Source: Pezizomycotina sp. ARF18 (Eukaryota; Ascomycota). From it: a stretch of DNA of 64,000 nt. The stretch is from positions 72,125 through 136,124 of the forward strand of contig AZLU01000106.1 in assembly GCA_002224055.1 (NCBI GenBank), read 5' to 3'. This document shows, one piece after another, positions 36,881 through 47,689 of the stretch (within the stretch, counting starts at the first letter, position 1; each line of letters starts with the position of its first letter). The notes under the pieces were generated by a model, which worked only from the letters and a program-made list of their open reading frames with translations, was not told the DNA's origin and made no database searches. The translations under genes were made by a program, and so were the position numbers.

Positions 36881-37289
36881 TCAGTTTTACTTACTTCGAA
36901 TTCCTAAAAGGTTTGTGCTGCATTAGTAAGAATAATCATAAGAACAGTAATTTTAAATCATCGTTACATGCAATGGGTCCGGGACACCATTCTGAGACAT
37001 TTTTCAAGGTATATTGATATCGTTTATTTGCTGCCTTTTCTGATTGCCCTATGTCGAGGTCAAACTTAGGATACACTGTATATCAGATGATTTATATCAT
37101 TCGTATAAATTGGAACAGCTTCACGGCATTACTTTGTCGATTGAAGAGCATGCAAGACTTGGGTTTGTGGTTTATATTCCAATACGCAGTACAGTGCATT
37201 CGAGCTTCAACGCCCGATTCGAAGTAGTTAATCGATTAAGACCAACATCAACAACTTATCCCAAACCGCCCTTAGGTCTTTCTCCAAGG

Positions 37290-37301
37290 GACCAAAATCT
37301 C
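37290..37301 (+). promoter_or_regulatory. leader motif shared with copy 2 (GACCAAAATCTC)
   Basis: This is an exact match to the 12-mer upstream of copy 2 at 33909-33920. It supports a recent duplication that included the leader, and a regulatory function is only a possibility. Confidence 0.35.
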
Positions 37302-37341
37302 GAAGATCACAAAAATTCTAGAAAAGTACCAAGAAAAAAAA

Positions 37342-37661
37342 ATGTGCCAGTTACAATAGTTAAATCCACGCACGAGTCCGCCCTGGATGGTATCCAACCA
37401 AACTACGACTTCAAATTAAATTACCGCGGTTGTGAGTGCGGATTCATGGGTATTCTTTACGATCATAAATTCTGTGACGAGGGCCGCCGCTGCGAGACCT
37501 GCGGATTGATGCATTCGACTGCCATAGATCGCGAAATAGAGGCGATGGTGAGAGCCCGGAACGACAACCGCGGGTTTTTTCCGAGGTGTTACGGCAGCCA
37601 CAGGTGGAGTTGGCACCGGTATAAAAAGCTGAAAGAGGAGCGGGGATCGATTGATTTCTGA
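37342..37661 (+). CDS. tandem Cys family, copy 5
   Basis: The ATG at 37342 begins MCQ. One base is missing just after it, and the sense continues as VTIVKSTHESALDG, matching copy 2. The core is YRGCECGFMGILYDHKFC, then DEGRRCETCGLMHSTAIDRE, with C-x-C-x11-C-x5-C-x2-C spacing. It is followed by IEAMVRARNDNRGFFPRCYG and a basic tail (WHRYKKLKEERGSIDF) ending at a stop at 37661. Apart from the single early indel this copy is complete and shows the full family layout: MC start, five-Cys core, helix with D-R-E-x-E-A-M, P-R-C-Y, basic tail. Function is unknown. Confidence 0.65.
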
Positions 37662-37734
37662 AAGGTCTCGCTGGTTGGTGAGGATTTCCTCGATTGATGT
37701 TTCTTCTTCCCGCTGTCTCAATTTCGCAATCTTA

Positions 37735-38085
37735 CTAAAAAAAGTACAAAATCCTAGCAATTATTAATATGTTGACAGCAACAATTATTACACCGATAAC
37801 TATCCATCTCGTTATCGAAAGAGAGTAACGGAGGAGGAGGTAACCCGTAAATATGGGAGTACCAAAGGTAGAATGAAACGCGCGGTCAGGCGGTCGGGTC
37901 GTAGTCGACCAAGCGAAGCAGTAGATGACCAGCAGGAAGCAGCAGCAGCAATAGTGGAACTCGACCTCCTTGGTGAATCTGGCCCTGAAGCGTTCGTTTG
38001 GCGCAATGAGGCGTCGCTATGGTGACTTCTTTGGTTCCTGCTTGGGTTGTGTATCCGTGGTGCTTTTTGAATCGAGCGTACCCAT
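37735..38085 (-). CDS. small two-span membrane protein with one in-frame stop
   Basis: Read from an ATG at 38085 (MGTLDSKSTTDTQPK) to a TAG at 37735, the frame has 117 codons and is open except for one TAG at about 38018-38020. That codon looks like a CAG to TAG change. After it come RRLIAPNERFRARFTKEVEF, a Cys-rich hydrophobic segment (HYCCCCFLLVIYCFAW) and a second strong membrane span near the C-terminus (WIVIGVIIVAVNILIIARIL). The gene is convergent with copy 5 of the Cys family, about 70 nt from its end. No family is recognised. It could be a recently inactivated gene or carry a base-calling error. Confidence 0.4.
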
Positions 38086-39034
38086 GTCGCTTCTTGAATC
38101 GATGCTTAGGAGTTCAAGTTGCCGGAATGGATGATAATACCGAGGGGTTTCTACTAGTAGCTCTGCAAACCAGGAAAAGTTTGACTCTTTCCCAAACTTG
38201 AATCCACCTGAAGGTACCAATCAGACGGAAGGATACAATTGCGGAATGTTAATTTTTCCATTTAAGTTCAAATCATTAGCTTGAAGATCGGATCACTCGC
38301 TTTTAAGGTTTGGACTACTAGTATCATTGAGCTATTATGCAAGTAATTAAACTTATATTGTTAGCAACTTCGATCCCATCAACGCGGTTCGCAACCACGC
38401 TTTAGGCCGGAAAAGGAATCTCGGGAACGAGAGCGCGCGGCGTCAAGAAACCGACAAAGTAGTACTGGTGATGTTAGGTACTGAGCACCTCAATTGCACC
38501 AGTAAGTACCATAGTACTAGTATCAATCATATTAGCGACGGCAGTAGCATCAACACAACATGAAAGACAGAAAGGGATGGCCCCTAAGTTGTAAAACCAC
38601 TAACTGAACAAACGCGAATGCATGCTGTTTAGAAAAATCCACTAATTTGTAAAGACGGCGTCGTATTATAATTTTGCTCACTTTATAACCGAGCTTTTCT
38701 AATCCTTCCTTTTCCCCCTTCATTTGTAGCTTCTTGCCATGAGAATGAACGCTCCATAAACCCGAAGCTTTTTCATGAAGTACAGGGAAAGAGAAACGGC
38801 AAAGAAAAATTGATCAGCGACTAAGGAATGAACAAGTAGGAAGATAAACGAAAAAGTAACGCAGTATGTCTTTGCAATCTTCGCCATGAATCTGTATGGA
38901 CTCCTTAGGAGAGGAGGTTCCCTAGAACAACCGTAATCACACTAACGCAGTTCTAGCAATGAGCGCATTCATGCTACTTCTCAGTGGCTACATTCATTCC
39001 ATGGTGTAAATGATCCATTAGTAAAGTTTTGAGA

Positions 39035-39310
39035 TTAAGTTCTCAGTTTTCGAAGGAGGAGAGAGGGAATACCTTCGGTATCTTCCGCGGGGGGACTTTG
39101 CCGTAATGTCTCTCGCGGCGCCAGGCTTCCTTCCTCGAGGACCCACGCCGTAAAATCGTCCGAAGTTATCTCTCTCTTGGCGAGTTTCATCTCCATAATG
39201 GATGGATAAATGTTCCTCCTTCTATTCTTACGCTTATTGAAGTAACTTTCGTGTGCAATCTCAGACACCGTAACCCGCGTCCTCCTCTTTCTGTGAACCG
39301 TGCCTACCAC
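39035..39310 (-). CDS. possible small basic protein
   Basis: This is a 91-codon frame from an ATG at 39310. It has a basic first half (RKRRTRVTVSEIAHES) and a more acidic second half (REITSDDFTAWVLEEGSL). No family, signal peptide or membrane span is recognised, and no intron or neighbouring exon supports it. It may be a chance frame. Confidence 0.25.
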   Translation of the reverse strand: MVGTVHRKRRTRVTVSEIAHESYFNKRKNRRRNIYPSIMEMKLAKREITSDDFTAWVLEEGSLAPRETLRQSPPAEDTEGIPSLLLRKLRT

Positions 39311-39409
39311 GATAATCCCTATTGCATAGGACGCACAGTTTCAAAGGCTTCTCGAATTTCGGCGGTTGATTTCCTCGCTCCAACATTTTCTGGCATATGC
39401 AGCAGTAGT

Positions 39410-39489
39410 AAAATCACACTCGGAAATCACACTCGGAATTGTACCTGTCGACGCCATAGTACTTGGTTGTGTTAGTACTTGGTTGTGTT
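39410..39489. repeat. two adjacent short tandem duplications
   Basis: AATCACACTCGGA is repeated twice in a row at about 39411-39437. A few bases later TAGTACTTGGTTGTGT is repeated twice at about 39457-39488. Both are exact tandem duplications. Confidence 0.8.
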
Positions 39490-41214
39490 AGACATATTAG
39501 GGGAGTTTTTTAGGTTTCCTGCCCGGTTGGGAGATCTTTGTTGTTTCCTTAAGTATCAAAAACTTGCTATTATGTAGGAAAAAAACCAGGCTCGAGGGCG
39601 ACTTGCGGCTTGGATTTTGTTGGGTTAGACCTGAGCTAAGTTGATGACGATATTTTCCTCAACCATGGTTGATAAATATGCATTCCCTCGCTTTTCATGA
39701 CACCTTGCCTCTAAATACTCTCCTTTCTTCGTTCCTTTACACGAAGGATAGAGTGACTCATCAAGCCAGGTAACAGCTGTGTTACCTACCATTGAACGCA
39801 TCTTGACAAAAGGAGTCGCAACGAGATAGAAGGGGGACGAGGCTTGTGCGAACATCGACAAGCCTTCCAGCCGGGTAAGAGATACATCCATCCTATTGAA
39901 AGAAGATAGGCTCTCCGTGAGCCTCGGTAAACTTGCTTCGTTTATTCATCAGATCATATTATATAGATCAATGGTGTATGCATGCAACCGAAACCCAATA
40001 TAGGAATCAGTCTGTCTAGTCCGCTCGTTATTTTCTACTTCTCTGCTTTTCAGCCCTACCAATCCCCGTTTTTTTCTTTCTCTCCCTTCATTGATTTGCT
40101 AGTGAAATTTTCACGATTCATGTCCTCTATATTTTATTATTTAGATACATTACATCCAAAAGAAGCTTGTAATTTAGCGGAGGAGGGTGTTCTTGCAGCC
40201 ACCGAGGAAGATAAAATCGGCAGATCGACAGGAGCTTCCTAAATGTACGTAAGGAAGGGGATATAAATTGCTCTGGCGTCGCAGGAACGCTACCGTACTC
40301 AAGAACCCTCTCGGTCTTGCTATCTGATTGGGACGCGTGAGAGAGACTACCCTGGGCGACGTTCCGAGAATTGTGGAGAGGGATACCCCCAGAGAGGGTC
40401 TTGTCTTGAGGATCGAAAGATCGTTGATCAGCGTTTATAATATTCTCATTAATTCTCCTGAGGATAAACAAATCCGCCAACCCACTTCTATACTTCATGC
40501 AAATGCAGTGATTAAGTTTCTCCATCGTGTTTCCTGTGAGAATTATCACAAAATGTCAGTTCGGATGAAGCCGTCTCAACATCATTTTGCTCAGGTTGGT
40601 AATTGACAAAGCCTGTCTCAGTTCGCCAAATTTACACCAATCGCGAGAGGGCCTTTTCGCTAATTTTATATTAAAACCGTCTTCCACGCCACCTCTTTCG
40701 GGAGGGTCAGGGTAGAGAATACACCGCTAGTCATGAAGCGCCTGGGCAGCGACCGCTGAGATCTGACTTTTTGATGCCTAAATTCGAGGAACGATGTAAA
40801 CTAATCGAGTTTTCCGTGAAACATTAAAAAGTTTCCGCGCCAAAGATCTGAAAAGCATACGCGCCGTATCGCTGGGACGCTGTGAACAAAAGTGATAGAA
40901 GCGGATTCGCCTGATTTATGTCGAGATTGCGCTGCATGCAAGTCATGATTTTTTTTTTAAATCTTCTGAGTGTTGACCCGTACAGGAGATCGAATTGATC
41001 GAAGATGCCAATCGTATTAGGAAACATTTTTCAAGAGTGGAAAGATAGCAGAACCATAAACGAGTCGAATCGCCGCGAAAGATTGTCTATACAAACGTTG
41101 TTGATGGCCTCTTACCCGCCGTTGAGAGTGGGCAGCAAAGCTCCATAGCTTTGTATCCACGCAAGTCTTGATCAAATACTCTTTCGTATAGTCTATCGCT
41201 CACGCTCTCTAGCA

Positions 41215-42243
41215 ATGGTAGACCTAAACACCCAAGCCTATCCAAAGACGATCTGGGAATGGCGACTCTTCGCTTCCGTAACCCTATTGTCGCCGTGCGA
41301 TTCTATGTGCAGCTCCGCTTCCGCCACCGCCCGTACCGCGAACTCTTCGTAGTCCTGGCGTGGTGCATGTACCTAGTCTTCACGATAGACGAATCGCTCC
41401 TGGTCGCTGGCGACTGGTACGACTACGGCATTCCGGGTATACCTTCCGTAACAATGTTCAAGATAGACTTCGTAAACTCCTGCCTGTACAAGTCGATCAT
41501 GTACGCGTGTAAGGCTGCGCTACTGGTGTTCTACGGCGAAATTACGAAGAGGTAACATTTTCCCAAGACGTGGTGGTGTCTGGTGGTCGGATGGGCTCTC
41601 GTCGCCGTTGGCGAACTCGTGCAGATCCTAGAGGTTTTCGTAGGATGCGCACCGCACCGCTGAATTGGAACTGGACGTATGACAACAACAAGTGGAACGA
41701 CTGTGGACTCGTATTATTTTCGTGGATGAGGGCATCCTGGGCGTTTCACTGAATCACAGACGCGCTCGTATACTTAATCCCCTTCGTCATCTTACATAAC
41801 CTCAAAACCGTGAATGGCAAGCAAAAGAAAGGCGCCTACGCGATGTTCGCGGTGGGCACGATCAACATACTCTCCGCGATATACTTTTTCGTGGATTACG
41901 TTATGCCGAAGGTTCGTTCGGAACCCCGGAAAGGGAGAGGAATATGAGGCTGGCGGAAGAATTCGTTCTTCCATTTCAATTGGCGACGGCGTTTGTTGTC
42001 ATCTGCGTACCGTATTGTCGCCGGCTGATGAAGCGGACGCGGGCGAAGGACCTGCGGCCGGAGTTGAACACGGGTAACCTTGCGGTTCATTATAAAGCCA
42101 CAGGAGTAGCAGCTAATTCGGATCTCGAGGCAGCCGTCGTTACCACAGCGGTCTCTAGCTCGGACGACGAAAAAATAAAATTTCCAGAGATGGCGACCGC
42201 GTCAGAGACTACGGAGAGATTAAGGCACACTCTAGATCTTTGA
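41215..42243 (+). CDS. fungal integral membrane protein, rhodopsin-domain-like
   Basis: The ATG at 41215 opens MVDLNTQAYPKTIWEWRLF, and after a shift near 41277 the sense continues through successive hydrophobic spans: FVVLAWCMYLVFTIDESLL, FVNSCLYKSIMYACKAALL, then WWCLVVGWALVAVGELVQI after a shift near 41555. Later come DALVYLIPFVILHNLK and MFAVGTINILSAIYFFVDYV, and after a shift near 41925, EFVLPFQLATAFVVICVPY. The cytoplasmic tail is Ser/Thr-rich and ends at a TGA at 42241-42243. The layout, with an NWNWTYDNN loop before the WITD-like block, resembles fungal seven-span rhodopsin-domain proteins. A TGA at 41750-41752 interrupts FH-ITDALVY in the otherwise clean frame and may be an error or a true nonsense codon. 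Role and ligand are unknown. Confidence 0.6.
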
Positions 42244-42637
42244 GTTCCAGATATTTGGGTATTCAAGCTACCCTCTGTCTTCGTGGTTGAGAAATGACTG
42301 CGTGCGTGTTCTATAAGAAATTGGATGGCCAGCAAATATTTTCTCGCTTTACGAATGAATACAAACCTTTGACACTTTTCTCGGACACTTTTGGAACCTT
42401 TATCATTTATTGTACCCTCGTCTTTTTTGACTCGGTCCCTGAAGGTCAATAGCGAGGTAGAGAGGTTATAAAGGAGCTTGTTTCGATGCTACCGAAGACC
42501 TTTGGTGACTGCCAGCGGTCTCTCACTGTCTAGGTACAATACTCAATACATAATGTTATAACTACTCCAATTGATTTATTGTAATTTTACCGGTTGCAAA
42601 CTACTAAGATAGGGCATAGTTAACACTACGGTTCATC
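42244..42637. other. intergenic, between convergent genes
   Basis: I see no gene. The stretch lies between the ends of the membrane-protein gene and the minus-strand F-box gene. Confidence 0.5.
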
Positions 42638-44278
42638 CTAGACCTTTGTTATAAGTTGTTCTTTAGGTGGAGCCTCATAGACCAAGTAATCGTATTCTAG
42701 ATACTTGATTAGAGAACGACTTTGCTCGGATCGCATGGTTGGTAGTGTCTTCCAAAGTCGTGAGGGCCTTTCTCTACCACTCAATACCCAGGTCTTCCAG
42801 CCAAGAGGTGTGCATTTGTTTCGCAAATTGACTGGCTGTTCCACATTTGAGATCCGTGCAAGCATTCCAATACTCGTGATTTCCTCTCCCGCGAAGCTGA
42901 GGGCGGCTCAGGCTGAGAAAATGCTCTCGGAGGCTATAAAGCTGCTGAACATCTCCATCCTCCGGGTACAAACAGTGCTGATACTGTTGATACATGGCCA
43001 GTTATAGAGATTCGAATATCCCAGCTGCTCAATGAAAATATTCTTGAGATTCAGGTCCCTACAAACACGGAAGACGCAATGCCACAAGTCGCACGCTGCA
43101 CCGCCGGGTCCCCGTCTCCACTGATAGTGACCTGTCGGAGATACAGCTCCTCGAGCCTGTGATCACCGGTAGTACCTCGCCGAATTTTAAGGAGATAGTA
43201 ACCGATTCGAGCCTCAGGATGCGGCACGCCATATTCTTGATCTGCGGATGGTCCGGCCTAACAACCACTGAGGGCTTCCATTCCTAGATGGTCTCCATCT
43301 CGATGAAAGGGCAATCTCTTCAAGCCGTAACAGTGCTGTTAACTCAAAGAGAGATCTGCAATCAAATTCCTCGAAGGATCGCATGTTGGCCACCTGGCAC
43401 TCTATTTTCTCTAATTTACTCAGGTTCCGAAAAGCCTAGGGGCTAACGCGGGGGTGCGCCAGTCCGGGAACAGACAGGAGACGTCTGGGAAATCATATAG
43501 TCGCAGAACCTTCAATTTTGTAAATGAAAACTCGTCGAGAACCTGCACAATCGCGTTGAAGAAGCCGAGTAGAAACGAAGACCGTAAGCGGACTTTGTCG
43601 TGTCTGTTCATGGGGTGTCTCCCATCGTAGCCTGACAGGTGAGAAAGTGCGTTTAGGGTATTCTCTTCATCTTCTGCGCAGCAGCGCAATTTTAAACGCT
43701 CCAGAGAGACAGTTGACGTCTCTAGAGCTGCACGCAGGAAAATGTGCCATTTTGAGCTCCAGTCAAGCATCACCATACTAAAATCAGATGCCGCCTCCCA
43801 GCTATAGGCACGCAGAGGGAATCTCATGGTATATCGGAGACTGCCGTAGCCATCTTTTGGCGCAAGGCGGCGGCCAAACTCACCCGGCGCCATGCACCTC
43901 GCTGAGCAGGAAAAGGACTTGATGCGACACGTCTTGAAAATGTGTATAGCCTTGTCGCAGGTCTCCTTGGGGCAGCATAGCTCTACGTTTCGGTAGAGTT
44001 GCGCTATCGCATAAGCGCTGAATTGTTTGCTCGAACAGGCGAGGGAGATGAGCGTTGCCCTGTCCGCTACCTGTTCCACGATCTTTTTGGATGAAGCGGG
44101 GCACAAAAGACGCGACTATGGTTAGCAGGCGGAAGGCGATAACTATAGAATGCCGAAATACTTGAGAAACTAAAGTTATAATACCTACCGAGAGCATTAT
44201 CTCAGGAGGAAGGCAGGCCGCCTCCTTTCTAGACCCACCATAACGGCAACATTGTACACGGCATCCATTTGAGAGCAA
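42638..44278 (-). CDS. F-box protein with leucine-rich C-terminus (gene A)
   Basis: The F-box is split by an intron at 44116-44188. Exon 1 ends CLPPEIMLS, and exon 2 continues KKIVEQVADRATLISLACSS and KQFSAYAIAQLYRNVEL, a typical F-box that would bind Skp1 in an SCF ubiquitin ligase. The rest, about 450 residues in several frames, has LRR-like phrases such as LERLKLRCC, FTKLKVLRLYDFPDVS, LSKLEKIECQV and LEELYLRQVTI. It closes with SLIKYLEYDYLVYEAPPKEQ. Frame moves occur near 43435, 43270, 43100 and 43010. The start could be the ATG at 44278 or the one at about 44269 in the next frame (MDAVYNVAVMV). It stands head to head with the related gene B, 0.5 kb away. The substrate is unknown. Confidence 0.6.
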
Positions 44279-44789
44279 ATATTGAGATAGATTGCTGAAT
44301 CCGTTTGGTTATAGGCTATACTTTAAGCGTTTTGTAAAAGTAGGTCTCTAGCAGTCTATCCGTGATCACCACTACCCGCTTTTAAACAGGGTCATCTAAA
44401 GCGATTACTAAGATGAAAGTTTACTAAATTAGGTTTACTGAATGAGACTTTACTGGCCAAGGTCACTCTATAGGATAAATTTTCAGATCTAAATAGACTT
44501 TTACTTTTGTCTCTCTGTTTTTTTTTTTTTTTTTTTCTTCTGGCCTGTCGTGATAGCCTAGGGGGTGAATATTCTCGCCGGAGAAACAGTTACTGACATC
44601 CGTCTTACGGCAAGGATAAATCCGAACGACATCAACAGGCTCAACAGCTATGACGATATCGCGATGACTAGGATATTGAGAAAAGCCGAGCAGACCCTTC
44701 GGGAGATTGCTGATGAGATCCTTAAGAGGAAGACATTTACGAGACACCAGGAACGCACATTTTCTTACCTAGTGAGATCTTATCGCGGT
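44279..44789. other. shared upstream region of the two F-box genes
   Basis: This lies between the divergent genes A and B. It contains a T18 run near 44519-44536. The plus-strand frame that starts at 44565 (MNILAGETVTDIRLTA) runs into gene B and may be its true N-terminus, so the boundary is uncertain. Confidence 0.4.
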
Positions 44790-46008
44790 AGGACTGACGA
44801 GAATCCCGTTGAAATTTTAAGTGCTACAAGATTGTCTAATTCGTCAGTGTACTGTAGATAATGGAATATGTTACCGACCTAGATACACTAAGATCGCTCG
44901 CGGAGGCGTGTAAGCTCTGAACCATGTTGCATCAGCCAGCTCTACACCCATATGAGTCTCCCTGTCTCGACAGAGAGATGCCAAAAGGCGCTGAGGACGC
45001 TTGAGAGAACAGACCGAAGAAGTTACGTCAAGTCACTGTCTTTCAGCAAAGCATGCATGATTCCGGAGATGTTCCTGCCAAATACAATTGCTCAGATCCA
45101 CACGATACTCTCGACTCGTGGAACAATATGAATGTACCAAGGGAGCCGAAAATAGGAAACCTGTCATCGATCGGGTCTCTGATGAAGACCTCGAGTATTT
45201 CATCTTTGAGTGTCTGATACTGAGTTTTGTGGACAGTTTGTCCAAAGCTTGCTTGGAATTTCCTGCTTGAACTCACTTGTTTTTCACGACATTCAAAGAT
45301 CAATTGCTCTGAGGCATTTCGACTACAGAAACGGCAGATAAAGCAGCAAAGGGCGGGACAAACTTGCAAGAATGAAATGCATCACGTGCCACTTCTCATG
45401 GGATCAAGGACTTAAGCGTTTTGGCCCCGGGCCATTTCCCAATGATACCTTATTCCATTTCACAGATTCTATGCAAGTAGAGGAGTTCACGCTTCAGCCT
45501 ACGCCCGGATCTCGGCCAAGATTCTTGCTTTAATGGGGATGTCGTTGGAGACGCGCCGTGGTCACACCTAAAGAAGATGCGCCTCGAGGGCTTGTTATGT
45601 TGCATGCCCTCGGCAAATTTCTCCGTCGTTTGCGCAATCTAAAGCACCTGCATCTCAGTGAAATAATCCTCTGGGGTGAAAGATACGATCTTCCGACCTC
45701 CATGCAACCGGCAACCTGTGGAGCAATGTTTTCGCCGTATGCGTGAGTAAGCTCCGACTCTCCAGTTTGCATCTTGCCGAATTAGGCTACTAGAGATGCT
45801 ACACGGAAGCGCCCTGTGAACGTTCAGCGACGTTATGTTCAATGAAGCACAGAGTCTCTCTGGCTTTCGAGCGACTCCTGAACCTAACCAGGGATAGTAA
45901 TATGAAGGGAAACTTCGCCGAATGGCAGTTATGCGACGAACCAGACTGCGCAGATAATTGGGAATATGAATGGACCTTTAGAATATTTATCGACTCCATT
46001 TCTATATG
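44790..46008 (+). CDS. F-box protein with leucine-rich C-terminus (gene B)
   Basis: This is a paralogue of gene A on the other strand. The F-box reads ENPVEILS, then, after a gap that may be a very short intron near 44819-44856, IMEYVTDLDTLRSLAEACK, then SLYTHMSLPVSTERCQKAL. Intron position and motif order match gene A (PPEIMLS, intron, IVEQVADRATLISLACSSKQF). The C-terminal region, broken by several shifts, has LRR-like phrases (LKKMRLEGL, LRRLRNLKHLHLSEIILWGE) and ends with DNWEYEWTFRIFIDSISI at 46008. Frames move near 44910, 45120, 45290, 45530 and 45750. Many breaks leave it open whether this is a pseudogene. The protein would act as an SCF substrate adaptor if expressed. Confidence 0.5.
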
Positions 46009-46288
46009 ACAAAATGGTTTAAATTAGACTTCAATTCACGGTCCACAGGATCTAGTGAATTACGATGTATATCTTAAACACTCTTTCTATTCGGAATTGC
46101 GAACACCATAGAGTAGCCTTGCCTGCTCACCGACCCTTTACTTTTGATATCTCTTTGAACGATGAACTACAATCTAGAATTCCGTGTTGGACTTTCAGAT
46201 CCTTTACCATTCTATGTATTTATATCCTTCATATTTGCCATTGAGCCGATCTCCTGAAGCCTGTTAGAGCGTATGCTGTCGCGCCCTT

Positions 46289-46775
46289 CTAGCCTTTCAT
46301 CTTCATGAAATTCGAGCTCCGATCACCAACCTCCCCTCGGTAAGTCGGGATCATCACCACCCTCTTCCAAGTGCCTTTCGGTCCTGGATCCCCATCATTA
46401 CTCCTCCATGTGCCTTTAGGACCGGTATCGCTTCTCTTCCACGAGCTATGCGGGCCATCATTATCAGAGGAGCGCTTAATCGGAGACTTGCCGGTCGGGG
46501 CGTCGGTAAATCCGGCTCCAGCGTCCCCCCCTTTATGGTTTTAGCAAGGTAGCTCCAGTTGACTGTGCGGCGCCGGTTTCCCTTCGGATTCCCGTCTGAG
46601 CGCTTCCATCCACCCCGTGGAAAATCTTCTGAGCGCTTCCAGCCGCCTCGCGGAGAGTCGACGGCGTTTGGCTTCTGTGTTGGATACCGATCTTCGGGTG
46701 GACCTTTATGGGAGTAGCCTCAACACCGAGCGTAGCAAGAAGGGCGAAAGGGAGATAAAAAGCCGAGATCTTCAT
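46289..46775 (-). CDS. secreted precursor with repeated Trp-Lys-Arg-Ser units (KEP-like)
   Basis: The ATG at 46775 opens a clear signal peptide (MKISAFYLPFALLATLGVEA). After one-base shifts near 46700 and 46530 the sense continues as a hydrophilic protein with no ordered domain and repeated short units that end in Trp-Lys-Arg or Trp-Arg. The units read SPRGGWKR, SEDFPRGGWKR, SDGNPKGN, then SSDNDGPHSSWKR, SDTGPKGTWR and SNDGDPGPKGTWKR, followed by a tail to a TAG at 46289-46291. The Lys-Arg steps are classic Kex2 sites, so processing would release several 9-12-residue peptides ending in G-x-W. That matches the design of Kex2-processed repeat proteins, which include peptide pheromones and cyclised RiPP precursors. 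No DUF3328/UstY-like gene is visible nearby, and the peptides lack the Cys pair of alpha-factor-like pheromones. A TATATAAAG box lies about 130 nt upstream. Confidence 0.6.
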
Positions 46776-47689
46776 CGTCGATAATATATACTGATCCTTG
46801 ACTAGCGAATAAGGATGCTCTTGAGAAAGTAGTAAGGAGTGTGATAATGTTAGCGCAAGTTACAAAAGAACACACCCCTGAGTGAGTGACTGGCCAAGGC
46901 TCTTTATATAGCATTGGCCCTCGTGTCCAGCCTCGTGGAACAGACACGGCAGATAGACCTAGCAGATGATACAAGGTTCATTATATTTCATCACAGGATT
47001 ACTTACTGAGTGGGTCTAACACAGGGATGGAGTGTGTTCTAGAGGGGCTGAATCAAGCTTCTGAGCAAATGCTTTCTATAGGCGGAGAAACTTCCGATAG
47101 CGGCAATTATCCAAAGACGAACGCCGAATAGTACTATCACCTTCCCTGTTCGTGGCGTTTTCGCAATAGGGTTTGAAAGTAAGAAGTGGCATTCGGAGCT
47201 AATAAAACTTCTACATTGACAGGCCGACTGCCATGGAGATATTTATAGATGAAGTTAAAGATATTTATAAACGTGAAAAAGCATCCTGGATTCTAGATTT
47301 CTTTTATATGGGCAGTATCCTATTTGAGATCGAGGTTTCGTCGTCTCCGATCGCTTCATGGTGAGGCGTGCTCCTCACATTTCACGAGATCCACCGTCGA
47401 TATTCACGCCTTCTATTAGATGTCATTATTGAGATGGGGATTTATGAATTTATTATTCTCAAAAGGACTACTTTAGAGAATCACAGTATATTGTACGCCG
47501 TTATATCCCAACCATCACCATCATCCATTCACAACAAAGGAAAAGCCCAAACGATTAAAAGAAACGAGGTGCGAGAAGGGAAAGAAAGAGGGAAAGGGAA
47601 ATGAAGAACCCAAAGTCGTTGAACACAATCATCATATTATTGGCCGCTCTGCTGCTTAGTTCGTGAGTAGCATTGTAGGTTGTGGCCGC
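46776..47689. other. promoter region of the repeat-precursor gene and spacer
   Basis: I see no gene here. The part next to 46776 is the leader and promoter of the minus-strand secreted precursor. The rest has only short frames, ending in a purine-rich stretch at 47560-47605. Confidence 0.5.
46903..46911 (-). promoter_or_regulatory. TATA box of the repeat-precursor gene
   Basis: TATATAAAG on the minus strand lies about 130 nt before the start codon at 46775, a normal position for a fungal gene with a short leader. Strong TATA boxes are typical of highly regulated or highly expressed secreted-protein genes. Confidence 0.5.

Larger units (their letters stand above)
36754..37341. other. spacer between copies 4 and 5
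   Basis: No gene is supported. An open frame runs through this spacer from 37044 into copy 5, but it has no family similarity and I regard it as a chance extension. The (TTTTTCA)n tract at 36820-36880 is listed separately. Confidence 0.45.
38086..41214. other. 3.1-kb gene-poor stretch
   Basis: No gene is firmly supported. A 91-codon minus-strand frame at 39035-39310 (basic, with NKRKNRRRNIYPSIMEMKL) is the most protein-like part and is listed separately. Two small tandem duplications lie at 39410-39489. Confidence 0.45.

Noticed and set aside
37044-37341. Open frame upstream of and continuous with copy 5 of the Cys family
   Set aside because: It has no similarity to the other copies, which all start at the MC codon pair. 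The continuity exists only because of a one-base indel after the true start.
46289-46775. Reading the repeat precursor as an alpha-factor-type pheromone gene
   Set aside because: The units lack the two cysteines and the W-C start usual in filamentous ascomycete alpha-type pheromones. A generic Kex2-processed precursor is the safer call.
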